15,883 nucleotides of DNA from Candidatus Cloacimonadota bacterium (GTDB lineage: Bacteria > Cloacimonadota > Cloacimonadia > Cloacimonadales > TCS61): assembly GCA_018654125.1 (NCBI GenBank), contig JABIME010000198.1, positions 1 to 15,883 of the forward strand. Reading direction: 5' to 3'. Shown here piece by piece: positions 1 to 7,293 of the stretch (its first letter is position 1; every line of letters starts with the position of its first letter). The position numbers and the translations under genes are program-made. The notes under the pieces are model-generated. The model saw only the letters and a program-made list of their open reading frames with translations, did no database searches and was not told where the DNA came from.

Positions 1-282
1 AATAATGAAGTTAAAATGAAGAATCTTCTGAAGAAAAGCGAGGAACAGAGGCTCGCTACCCTATCTGTTCTTTCAGATCTAAATGCAGCCAGCAGGATCT
101 TGAAAGCAGAAGTTTCTGAACGTATGAAAGCAGAAGAAAAACTGAAAAAAAGAATGAGTGAACTAGAGATTTTTAATGAAGTAACTGTAGGTAGAGAATT
201 AAAAATAAATGATATACGAAAAGAAGTAAATGATCTGCTAGAGAAAACAGGTAGAAAAAAGAAATATGAAGTTGTGGAATGA
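1..282 (+). CDS. C-terminal end of a kinase-less sensor protein (conserved helical tail), cut by left edge
   Basis: The frame is open to the left edge (the codons before the Met at 16 read NNEVK), so this is the last 93 residues of a longer gene, not a small protein starting at 16. What remains is a charged, probably coiled-coil segment (KKSEEQRLATL, then SERMKAEEKL), followed by ELEIFNEVTVGREL and a Lys/Glu-rich helix ending LLEKTGRKKKYEVVE. The same tail closes the genes ending at 2462 and 3584, where it follows a membrane-anchored PAS domain, so the missing part is probably a PAS sensor too. No histidine-kinase H, N or G boxes are present and the stop follows the tail directly. The role of the tail is unknown; dimerisation or docking onto a partner kinase is my inference. 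The next gene begins about 60 bp downstream, consistent with one operon. Confidence 0.8.
   Translation, partial: NNEVKMKNLLKKSEEQRLATLSVLSDLNAASRILKAEVSERMKAEEKLKKRMSELEIFNEVTVGRELKINDIRKEVNDLLEKTGRKKKYEVVE
193..239 (+). repeat. Direct repeat copy 1 (tail-coding DNA)
   Basis: These 47 bp match 2373-2419 at 44 positions, with 23 identical bases at the left end. They encode RELKIND.RKEVN.LL in both genes. The match at DNA level, not only protein level, points to recent duplication or gene conversion between the two sensor genes. Confidence 0.75.
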
Positions 283-332
283 TTATAATGATAAGGGAAT
301 CATTTGGTGGAAAAGGAAAATATTTAATAAAT

Positions 333-339
333 GGAGGGG
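333..339 (+). promoter_or_regulatory. Strong ribosome binding site fixing the start at 346
   Basis: GGAGGGG lies 6 bases before the ATG at 346. An upstream in-frame ATG at 331 overlaps this Shine-Dalgarno itself and would put five polar residues (MEGRN) ahead of the signal peptide, so 346 is the better start. Confidence 0.75.
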
Positions 340-345
340 CGTAAT

Positions 346-1080
346 ATGAGAATAATGCTTGTAACTTTATTAATGATAACAGGTTTTCTGTGTTTGACAG
401 ACAGTGTTTTTGCTCAGCAGACTTTGGAGATAACGACTTCTATGACTTCCCCACTCTCAACAGAAGATCAAACAGGATTTTATGACCGTGTCTTGTTAGA
501 AGCTTTTCAAAGGGTTAATCAGCCTGTAAATATTTCACATTTGCCAACTGAAAGATCTATTACAAGTGCTAACATAGGAATAACTGATGGGGAATTTCCC
601 AGGATTTCTGGTTTGGATAGTCTCTATAAGAATCTTATACAGGTTCCCGAAAAAATTGTCGATTTCGAATTCGTTGCCTTCACATGGAGAGAAGACATAC
701 GGCTAACAGATTGGAATAGTTGTAAACCATACAACGTTGCTATCGTAAAAGGGTGGAAGATACTAGAAGCTAACCTGTCAGGTTCAAAATCATTGGTGAA
801 GGTAAAAAATCAGGATATCCTTTTTTCACTCCTGGGAAAACATCGTGCAGATATTGTTGTATATTCACGCTTTGAAGGTTTAGAGATGATCAGAAAACTC
901 GGTTTGAAGGATGTCTGGGTTATAGAACCGAACCTAGCAAAAAGAGAAATGTTTCTATATCTGAATAAAAAACATCATTTATTAGTACCGGTAATTGCTG
1001 AACAGCTGCGAAATTTGAAACTTGATGGTACTTATAACAGAATTTTTGAAGAGACATTAGGATCTTATATGGAGAAATGA
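346..1080 (+). CDS. Secreted periplasmic solute-binding protein, SBP_bac_3-like, probably sensory
   Basis: The 244-residue product begins with a typical Sec signal peptide: MR, a hydrophobic stretch to about residue 17, and a likely signal peptidase I site after VFA (residue 23). There is no clear lipobox. The mature part of about 221 residues is the usual size for bacterial extracellular solute-binding family 3. It shows the layout of that family: an N-terminal strand (LEITT), GFYDRVLLEAFQRV, the region PTERSITSANIGITDGEFPRI, a second-lobe segment starting CKPYNVAIVKGW, and a C-terminal DGTYNRIFEE helix. The ligand cannot be read from sequence. No ABC permease or ATPase gene is next to it. 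Its stop is 2 bp from the likely start of a membrane PAS sensor, so delivery of a ligand-bound state to that sensor is more likely than transport (inference). Start chosen at 346 from the GGAGGGG at 333-339; 331 is the alternative. Confidence 0.85.
   Translation: MRIMLVTLLMITGFLCLTDSVFAQQTLEITTSMTSPLSTEDQTGFYDRVLLEAFQRVNQPVNISHLPTERSITSANIGITDGEFPRISGLDSLYKNLIQVPEKIVDFEFVAFTWREDIRLTDWNSCKPYNVAIVKGWKILEANLSGSKSLVKVKNQDILFSLLGKHRADIVVYSRFEGLEMIRKLGLKDVWVIEPNLAKREMFLYLNKKHHLLVPVIAEQLRNLKLDGTYNRIFEETLGSYMEK
1071..1074 (+). promoter_or_regulatory. Ribosome binding site inside the end of the binding-protein gene
   Basis: GGAG lies in the last codons of the upstream gene. It sits 8 bases before the ATG at 1083 but only 2 bases before the ATG at 1077. 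This favours 1083 as the start and implies translational coupling across the stop at 1078-1080. Confidence 0.6.
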
Positions 1081-1082
1081 TA

Positions 1083-2462
1083 ATGAATACAGATAATAAA
1101 AGAAAATTAGTCGGATTAAGTTCAAGCATTGTAGGTAGATTAATTTTTTACATTCTAATGTTTAGTCTACTTATCACCATTTTCGGAACTGGTGTTCAAC
1201 TTTACCTAGATTACAATAAAGATCTAGACCATATTGAGAAAAGTTTAGAAAAGATAGATTCGATCCATCTGCCTGCAATAATCGGTAGTATGTGGGTAAC
1301 AAACGATGCGCATCTGGAACTACAATTAGACGGTATGCTGCAAACTCCGAGTATAAAGTACTTAGAAATTCGAAATGATACAGAAATTCTTCACGTTGCA
1401 GGTACACCTCTATCTGAAAATGTAATAGAAAAAATATTTCCCTTGAATTACAGCTACAATGGTAAGGATGTGTATCTTGGTGAGCTTTATATTGCTGCTT
1501 CAATGCAAGACATTTATGAACGAATCTTTGACCACTTTCTTTTAATACTCAGCTTTCAAGCAATCAACATATTTTTAGTATCTTTATTCATTCTCATCTT
1601 TTTCTATCGATTAGTTGGTCGACACATTGTATCTTTATCATCTTTCACCGAATCTATAAATTTCGACTCAAAATATCACGAATTTAAACTCATTCGGAAA
1701 TCCCGAGCTACGAAACCTGATGAATTGGAGCAATTGGTTAGTTCTATTAACACTATGCAGAAGAATCTGTCACTAGATATCTCCCGTAGAGAAAAAACGG
1801 AAGAAAAATTACGTCGAACAGAAAAAATTGTATCCACATCTACAGATATGCTGGCATTCTTAGATAAAGATTTTATATATCTTGCAGCAAATGACTCATA
1901 TGTAAAAGAGTTAGGTAAAACTTCAGATGAAGTTATAGGGTATTCAGTTAGAGAAGTATTTGGTGATGATTATTTTGACAATGTTATCCATGAATTTGCA
2001 GTTCGATGTTTAAAGGGAGAAATGGTAAACTATCAGACCTGGTTTAATTTCCCCATAAAAGGAAGAAGATATATGGATATCACCTATACTCCTAATTATG
2101 ATGCAGAGAGTATAATATTGGGATTTGCTGTATGCGGAAGGGATATAACCGAGCAGAAACAAGCGGAAATTGAGATTACAGAAAAATCTAAAGCGCTAGA
2201 GAAACAATTTAAGAAAAGTGAAGAACAGAGAATTGCGAATTTAGTGATATTGAAAGACCTTAACGAATTAACTAAAAACTTGAAATCTGAAGTTACTGAA
2301 CGAAAAAAAACTGAGGGGTTACTGATTCAGAGAATGAATGAACTTGAAATTTTCAATGATGCAACTGTAGACAGAGAATTAAAAATAAATGATATGAGAA
2401 AAGAAGTAAATGAACTGCTTGTTAAATTAGGAAGAAAAACTAAATATGAAGTTATTAAATGA
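1083..2462 (+). CDS. Membrane-anchored PAS sensor protein without kinase domain
   Basis: About 459 residues. A first membrane helix (about 20-41, LIFYILMFSLLITIFGTGV) is followed by a periplasmic domain (about 42-150) with SMWVTNDAHLELQLDGML, SIKYLEIR and DVYLGELYI. A second helix (about 152-178) leads into a HAMP-like connector (DELEQLVSSINTMQKNL) and one PAS domain (about 244-358, from STSTDMLAFLDKDF to GRDITEQKQAE). The rest (about 364-459) is the conserved helical tail: KKSEEQRIANLVILKDLNEL, then ELEIFNDATVDREL, ending GRKTKYEVIK. No DHp or HATPase domain follows; the frame ends normally with TGA, so this is an intact kinase-less sensor and not a truncated kinase by any visible mutation. 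It starts 2 bp after the binding-protein stop, suggesting the two products act as a pair. ATG at 1077 is the alternative start. The ligand of the PAS domain is unknown. Confidence 0.85.
   Translation: MNTDNKRKLVGLSSSIVGRLIFYILMFSLLITIFGTGVQLYLDYNKDLDHIEKSLEKIDSIHLPAIIGSMWVTNDAHLELQLDGMLQTPSIKYLEIRNDTEILHVAGTPLSENVIEKIFPLNYSYNGKDVYLGELYIAASMQDIYERIFDHFLLILSFQAINIFLVSLFILIFFYRLVGRHIVSLSSFTESINFDSKYHEFKLIRKSRATKPDELEQLVSSINTMQKNLSLDISRREKTEEKLRRTEKIVSTSTDMLAFLDKDFIYLAANDSYVKELGKTSDEVIGYSVREVFGDDYFDNVIHEFAVRCLKGEMVNYQTWFNFPIKGRRYMDITYTPNYDAESIILGFAVCGRDITEQKQAEIEITEKSKALEKQFKKSEEQRIANLVILKDLNELTKNLKSEVTERKKTEGLLIQRMNELEIFNDATVDRELKINDMRKEVNELLVKLGRKTKYEVIK
2373..2419 (+). repeat. Direct repeat copy 2 (tail-coding DNA)
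   Basis: Partner of 193-239, identical at 44 of 47 positions, in the same reading frame and at the same place in the encoded tail. The third tail gene (ending at 3584) is clearly more diverged at this spot. Confidence 0.75.
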
Positions 2463-2507
2463 TAGATTAATGTTTACTGTAAAATATAATATTATGGAGG
2501 TTTTGAG

Positions 2508-3584
2508 ATGAATATGTTTCGAATTCTAACACCAATAACATATTGGATTCTCATAGCAATATGGAGTTATATATTATTTTTCCTGCTTAGACGTCTCAGT
2601 TTCAAACGTGTGGAAAGTAATCTGATCAATATGCTTATTATCATATTGGCCATAGATGCCTTCCGTACCGTAGTCGAGAGTATATATTTTGGGGCCTGGT
2701 ATACATCATTATCCGGCTTACTTCCTATTGGAATTCATAATTTTCTTATTCGATCTGAAATTGTGATCATTCCTAAACTGTTGAATGTAATGGCGGCTGT
2801 ATTGATCATTGCCATTTTGTTTAGAAAGTGGTTTCCTGCTGAAAAAAATGACAGAGAAATACTTAAGAAAACAATAGAAGAACATACTAAGATGTTAGAG
2901 GATAGCAATAAACAGCTTAAGATAGAAATTACAGAACGTAAGCAGGCGGAAACAAGTTTAAGGAAATCAGAAACATTACTGAAAAAGATCGCTGAGAATT
3001 TTCCGAATTCTTATTTATCAATAATTGAAAAAGATTATACAATTGGGTTCACATCTGGAAATGAGTTTAAGAAGCTTGACCTGAATCCTAAAGATTTTGA
3101 AGGTTTATCTGTAAAACAAGTATTCGGAGAGAACACCTCTTTTGTAATTGAGAACTTCCAAAAAACTTTTGCTGGAGAAGAACAAAGTTTTGAACTTTTT
3201 ATAAATGACCAATACCAGCAATACAATACAGTTCCTATAATATCGGATGATGGTTCTATAGATAGGATTTTATCTGTATCTGAAAACATAACAGCTCGAA
3301 AAAACAACGAAAACGAAATTGAAAATACCCTACGTTCTAGTGAGAAACAGAGGATTGCAAATCTGGTAATTCTGAAGGATCTAAATGAATCAACAAGCAA
3401 ACTAAGAAAAGAGATCTCTGATCGTATGAAAGCTGAAGAGACACTAAAGGCGAGAATGATTGAGCTTGAAATATTTAATGATGGTGCTGTAGATAGAGAA
3501 CTGATGATAAATAACCATCGTAAAGAGATCAATAAATTACTTGAGCAGTTGGGGAAAAAAGCTAAATATGACATTGTGGGATGA
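2508..3584 (+). CDS. Multi-TM PAS sensor protein without kinase domain
   Basis: 358 residues with ATG preceded by GGAGG at 2496-2500 (7-base spacing). The N-terminal 105 residues form a compact membrane domain: helices at about 10-27, 38-56 and 85-105, plus a loop or re-entrant segment between them carrying FRTVVESIYFGAWYTSL and GLLPIGI. The last helix ends in FRKWFPAE. I know this arrangement from other PAS sensors but not a family name for it. A coiled-coil linker (TIEEHTKMLEDSNKQLKIEI, TERKQAE) precedes one PAS domain (about 155-266, including ASP-like SGNEFKKLDLNPKDFEGLSV and ENITARK). The shared tail follows (about 270-358: SSEKQRIANLVILKDLNES, ELEIFNDGAVDREL, ending KAKYDIVG). There is no kinase domain. 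The gene lies 45 bp after its neighbour and 45 bp before the kinase gene, so co-transcription is likely. With almost no periplasmic mass, it may sense within the membrane or the cytoplasm (inference). Confidence 0.83.
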   Translation: MNMFRILTPITYWILIAIWSYILFFLLRRLSFKRVESNLINMLIIILAIDAFRTVVESIYFGAWYTSLSGLLPIGIHNFLIRSEIVIIPKLLNVMAAVLIIAILFRKWFPAEKNDREILKKTIEEHTKMLEDSNKQLKIEITERKQAETSLRKSETLLKKIAENFPNSYLSIIEKDYTIGFTSGNEFKKLDLNPKDFEGLSVKQVFGENTSFVIENFQKTFAGEEQSFELFINDQYQQYNTVPIISDDGSIDRILSVSENITARKNNENEIENTLRSSEKQRIANLVILKDLNESTSKLRKEISDRMKAEETLKARMIELEIFNDGAVDRELMINNHRKEINKLLEQLGKKAKYDIVG

Positions 3585-3618
3585 TAGCTGTTCAATTATG
3601 GACATTATTAAAACATTA

Positions 3619-3624
3619 AGGGAG
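3619..3624 (+). promoter_or_regulatory. Ribosome binding site for a GTG start
   Basis: AGGGAG ends 5 bases before GTG at 3630. No ATG in frame lies nearby upstream, and the encoded N-terminus begins a few residues before a membrane helix, so GTG at 3630 is well supported. Confidence 0.7.
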
Positions 3625-3629
3625 TGTAA

Positions 3630-6600
3630 GTGAAATTAGCACAAAATCAAGCACTTAAGATCTTCATAACGAGTATCATTATTTTATTTATTTGCATTTT
3701 TGCAGTTCATAGCTTTAATGTTAAAAGTATCACAGATCGGCACATACAATTATCAAGAAGTATTGCAGACGAAAGCAGTAAGATAATTGAGAATCAACTT
3801 CTTGAAAAAGTTAAAATAGTTAAAACTATTTCAGTTTCTCCAATATTGCTAAAAGCATTGGAAATAAGTAATGATCATTATAACAGCTTAACATTACAAC
3901 AAAGAAATAGGGAGATCCAAACGAAAAATGATAAATGGATATCCATTGATGATGCTGATCATAAATTTATTAAAAACTACACGAACAACCATGCTTCGGA
4001 GTATTTGCAAAACCTGCAAAAAGCTGTAGAGGGTGAGTTCGGTGAGATTTTTGTAACAAATAAATATGGGACTCTTGTATCTTCTACAGCAAAACTTTCT
4101 ACTTTAGATCATAGCTACAAATACTGGTGGGAAGGTTGTTTCAATAATGGAGCTGGAGCAGTCTATATTGATGATCGTGGTTATGATGAAAGCGTTGGTG
4201 GATATGTTCTTGGAATTGTATTGCCTATAACAGATGGAAGTGAGATAGTTGGAATTCTTAAAGCTAATCTGAATATTTTAGGATCTATTAATCAAATCAT
4301 CACGAATATAAAGAAAGATGATTCCGAACAACTATTTCTGATTAGAAGTGGAGGTTTGATCATATTCAAAGAAGGCATTGAACCACTTAGCGAGAATATT
4401 TCCAAAGAAGTACTTAAGAAGATAAAGAACAATGAGAAGTCCTTTATTTTGGAAAATGATGGAATTTATACTGTTTCTGAAATTGACATAACTGCAAATA
4501 AATCAGGTTACTTGTTTGGAGGAAGTTTCGAATCTGTTGATCATAAAAAAGGTAACGTCAACGAAACATGGTATGCTGTAGATTTTCATCCGATATCTCA
4601 CATCGACATCCCAATTAAAAATAATTTTAATGTTTTAGTTTCAATAGGTCTAGTGCTTTCCATCTTTCTTGCTGTCGTTTCGATGATATTAGGTAACCGT
4701 ATTGCAAAGCCGATAAAAGAATTGATATTACAGACAAAGAAAATTTATGAAGGTGATTACAATTCGGAAGTCATCATAAATAGACAAGATGAAATTGGTA
4801 AGCTTGCATTATCGTTCAATAAGATGACGAAGAACCTGAATGAAAAAACAACATCACTGGACAACCTGAATACTGAAATAATTGAGCGAAAACGTGTAGA
4901 AGATAATTTAATGGAAAGTGAAGAACGATTTAAGAAATTATCTAACCTAACATTTGAAGGAATTCTAATACACAAAAAAGGTATTACAATTGATGTTAAT
5001 GAATCGCTAGTAAAAATGTTTGGCTATACAAGAGATGAATTGATAGGAAAAAATGCCATTTCTCTATGTGTACAGAAAGATTATCACGCAATTGTGACAA
5101 AAAATATTACCGTGAATAACCCAGCGCCTTATGAAGTAATTGCAATACATAAAAATGGAAAAACATTTCCAGTCGAGATCGAAGCAAAAACAGTAAAAAG
5201 CAAAGGCAGTCAATATCGAGTAGCAGCTATCAGAAATACCTCCCAGAGGAATCTGATGTTAGACGAACTAACAAAACTTTCTGCAGCTGTACAGCAGAGT
5301 CCTTCAGCCATAGCCATTACAAATAAAAGTGGAATCTTAGAATATGTGAATCCAAAGTTTACGGAATTAACTGGTTATACGAGTAATGAAGCCCTAGGAT
5401 TAAATCCCAGAATTTTAAAATCTGGTAAGCAACCACAAAAAGTATACAATGATTTATGGAAAACTATTTCATCCGGGAAAATTTGGCGCGGTGAATTTAA
5501 TAATAAAAAGAAAAATGGTGAGCTAATTTGGGAAGCTGCTTCAATTTCACCGATTACAGATAGAAATGGAAAGATAACAAGTTATATAAAAATTGCCGAG
5601 GATATTACAGATCGTAAAATAGCTGAACAAGAACTAATAGACACAACAATCCAACTGGAAAGATCTTATGAAAAGAGTGAAAAGCACAGAGTTGCTAATT
5701 TGGTAATGCTGAATGACCTTAATAAAACAACAAAAAGTTTGAAAGCAGAGATAACTGAAAGAAAGAATGCAACAATAGCACTTATTGAAAGTGAGAAACT
5801 CTCTAGTGCTATCTTAGAAGGATCACCTATTGGTATTTCTGTTCGAGATAAAAACGGAACACTGGTTCTTTATAATGATTCATGGATAAAGATATGGGGA
5901 TTTAAAGAAAAAGATCTTGCGAACAAAATGATTCAAAGGAAAGAACTCCATTTCAATAGTAAAGATGACTACTTAAAAGATCACAAACAAAGCATTGAAG
6001 ATATTTACAAAAAGGGAGGATATTATTTTATATCTGAAATTGCATTAAAGCCGGGAAATAAAGATAAAGCAAAATGGATTACGCAACAATTTTATGCAAT
6101 TATGGGAACTGACAGCAAAGTTGAAAGAGTAGTAATTTTAACAACAGATATAACTGATAGAAAGAAAACAGAAGAGAGTATCATTAAAAGTGAAGAGAGA
6201 CATAGAAAGCTTATACAAACTGCTGCTGAAGGCTTCTGGTTGATTAATTCTAAAGCAGAGACAATAAATGTAAACGAATCTTTATGCCAGATCCTAGGCT
6301 ACTCAAAAAAAGAAATAATTGGCAAAACACCGTTTGACTTTTGTGATGAAAAAAACCAAAACATATTTGAAAAGCAGATCTTGAAATCAACTTCCGTAAA
6401 ACATAGGAATTATGAGATTGAGTTAATACGAAAGAATGGTGATAAAGTAACAACCCTGTTCAATGCTACAACAATGCTGGATAGTAAATCTAACAAAACC
6501 GGCTCTTTTGCATTCATAACAGATATTACAGAAAAAAAACAAGCGGAAGAGGAGATCAAAAAGAATTTAAAAGAAAAAGATACACTTTTAAGAGAGCTTT

Positions 6601-7226
6601 ACCACCGTACAAAAAACAATATGCAAGTTATATCTTCAATGCTGCGCATGCAGACTAGAAGTATAGACAGCAAAACTGTTGGTAGTAATTTAGATAACGA
6701 ATTCCTTCATGACAATTTTGAAGAAGTTATTAATAAAATAAAAGCAATGAGCCTGGTACATCAAAAACTCTATCAAGCTAAAGATTTATCTCATATAAAC
6801 TTGAAGGAGTACATTAATGATCTTGTAAAATTACTAATGATCAGTTTCGGTATCCGATCAGAGAAAATAACTTTAAAATTGCAACTGGAAGATATTTTTG
6901 TCTTAATCGATACAGCTATTCCACTTGGATTGGTTTTAAATGAATTAATTTCTAATATGTTTAAACATGCATTCACCGGCAGTAAAGATGATGAAGTATT
7001 TATAAAATTATTTAAAACAGAAGATGAGACAATAAACATTCACCTAAAAGATAATGGCAAAGGTATTCCAAAAGGTCTTGATCTTGAAAAAGTAAATACA
7101 ATGGGTCTTCAAACTGTTTATACGCTGGTTGTCCATCAATTGCGAGGTGAAGCCTCATATAAATCTGGCAAAGGCTTAAAATGGCAAATAAAGTTCAAAG
7201 ATAATCTTCATCATGTGAGAGTGTGA
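3630..7226 (+). CDS. Membrane sensor histidine kinase: dCache-HAMP-PASx4-HisKA_2-HATPase
   Basis: 1198 residues, GTG start. Order: membrane helix 1 (about 9-28); a large periplasmic dCache-type sensor (about 30-330, with YWWEG, GAGAVYIDD and GYVLGIVLPITDG); helix 2 (about 334-356); HAMP (357-410, RIAKPIKEL and DEIGKLALSFNKM); PAS1 (about 430-540), PAS2 (550-665), PAS3 (718-845) and PAS4 (855-970). The HisKA_2 dimerisation domain has the phospho-acceptor His992 in ELYHRTKNNMQVISSML. The ATPase domain has the N box LNELISN (Asn1104 and Asn1109), the G1 box DNGKGIP (1141-1147) and a short MGLQTV at 1158. All catalytic boxes look intact, so it should autophosphorylate. Between PAS2 and PAS3 (about 676-718) sits a copy of the linker found in the kinase-less sensors upstream (KSEKHRVANLVMLNDLNK, AEITERKNA). 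This family usually donates phosphate to separate receivers; the single-domain receiver at 7294 is the obvious candidate. The ligand of the Cache domain (often a small organic acid or amino acid in the family) cannot be told. Confidence 0.93.
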   Translation: MKLAQNQALKIFITSIIILFICIFAVHSFNVKSITDRHIQLSRSIADESSKIIENQLLEKVKIVKTISVSPILLKALEISNDHYNSLTLQQRNREIQTKNDKWISIDDADHKFIKNYTNNHASEYLQNLQKAVEGEFGEIFVTNKYGTLVSSTAKLSTLDHSYKYWWEGCFNNGAGAVYIDDRGYDESVGGYVLGIVLPITDGSEIVGILKANLNILGSINQIITNIKKDDSEQLFLIRSGGLIIFKEGIEPLSENISKEVLKKIKNNEKSFILENDGIYTVSEIDITANKSGYLFGGSFESVDHKKGNVNETWYAVDFHPISHIDIPIKNNFNVLVSIGLVLSIFLAVVSMILGNRIAKPIKELILQTKKIYEGDYNSEVIINRQDEIGKLALSFNKMTKNLNEKTTSLDNLNTEIIERKRVEDNLMESEERFKKLSNLTFEGILIHKKGITIDVNESLVKMFGYTRDELIGKNAISLCVQKDYHAIVTKNITVNNPAPYEVIAIHKNGKTFPVEIEAKTVKSKGSQYRVAAIRNTSQRNLMLDELTKLSAAVQQSPSAIAITNKSGILEYVNPKFTELTGYTSNEALGLNPRILKSGKQPQKVYNDLWKTISSGKIWRGEFNNKKKNGELIWEAASISPITDRNGKITSYIKIAEDITDRKIAEQELIDTTIQLERSYEKSEKHRVANLVMLNDLNKTTKSLKAEITERKNATIALIESEKLSSAILEGSPIGISVRDKNGTLVLYNDSWIKIWGFKEKDLANKMIQRKELHFNSKDDYLKDHKQSIEDIYKKGGYYFISEIALKPGNKDKAKWITQQFYAIMGTDSKVERVVILTTDITDRKKTEESIIKSEERHRKLIQTAAEGFWLINSKAETINVNESLCQILGYSKKEIIGKTPFDFCDEKNQNIFEKQILKSTSVKHRNYEIELIRKNGDKVTTLFNATTMLDSKSNKTGSFAFITDITEKKQAEEEIKKNLKEKDTLLRELYHRTKNNMQVISSMLRMQTRSIDSKTVGSNLDNEFLHDNFEEVINKIKAMSLVHQKLYQAKDLSHINLKEYINDLVKLLMISFGIRSEKITLKLQLEDIFVLIDTAIPLGLVLNELISNMFKHAFTGSKDDEVFIKLFKTEDETINIHLKDNGKGIPKGLDLEKVNTMGLQTVYTLVVHQLRGEASYKSGKGLKWQIKFKDNLHHVRV

Positions 7227-7227
7227 T

Positions 7228-7265
7228 AGTTACAAGTTGCGAGTTAAGAGTTATAAATAGTTAAA
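7228..7265. repeat. Degenerate heptamer tandem repeat (AGTTNNN)
   Basis: Immediately after the kinase stop, AGTT recurs every 7 bases at 7228, 7235, 7242 and 7249, with variable ends ACA, GCG, AAG and ATA. A fifth AGTTA follows at 7259 after a 3-base slip. It fills about half of the 67-bp gap before the receiver gene. Function unknown; such heptamer arrays occur between genes in several bacterial phyla. Confidence 0.7.
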
Positions 7266-7293
7266 AAATATATTAATAAAAGGGATGAGTTAA

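Noticed and set aside
16..282. Independent 88-residue small protein starting at 16
   Set aside because: The frame is open upstream to base 1, there is no ribosome site visible, and the sequence equals the C-terminal tail of longer neighbours; it is the end of a cut gene.
2485..2490. Perfect TATAAT as a -10 promoter element before the gene at 2508
   Set aside because: No acceptable -35 at 16-18 bp spacing, and transcription would begin at or inside the ribosome site, so a chance match in AT-rich DNA is more likely.
3035..3595. 186-codon open frame on the minus strand inside the second PAS sensor gene
   Set aside because: Opposite a well-supported gene with recognisable PAS and tail motifs. 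Its product is Ser/Phe-rich low-complexity, as expected for the antisense of Lys/Glu-rich coding DNA.
7228..7265. CRISPR-like or attachment-site repeat
   Set aside because: The units are only 7 bp with no spacers of regular length and no cas or integrase gene is near; it is a simple heptamer array.
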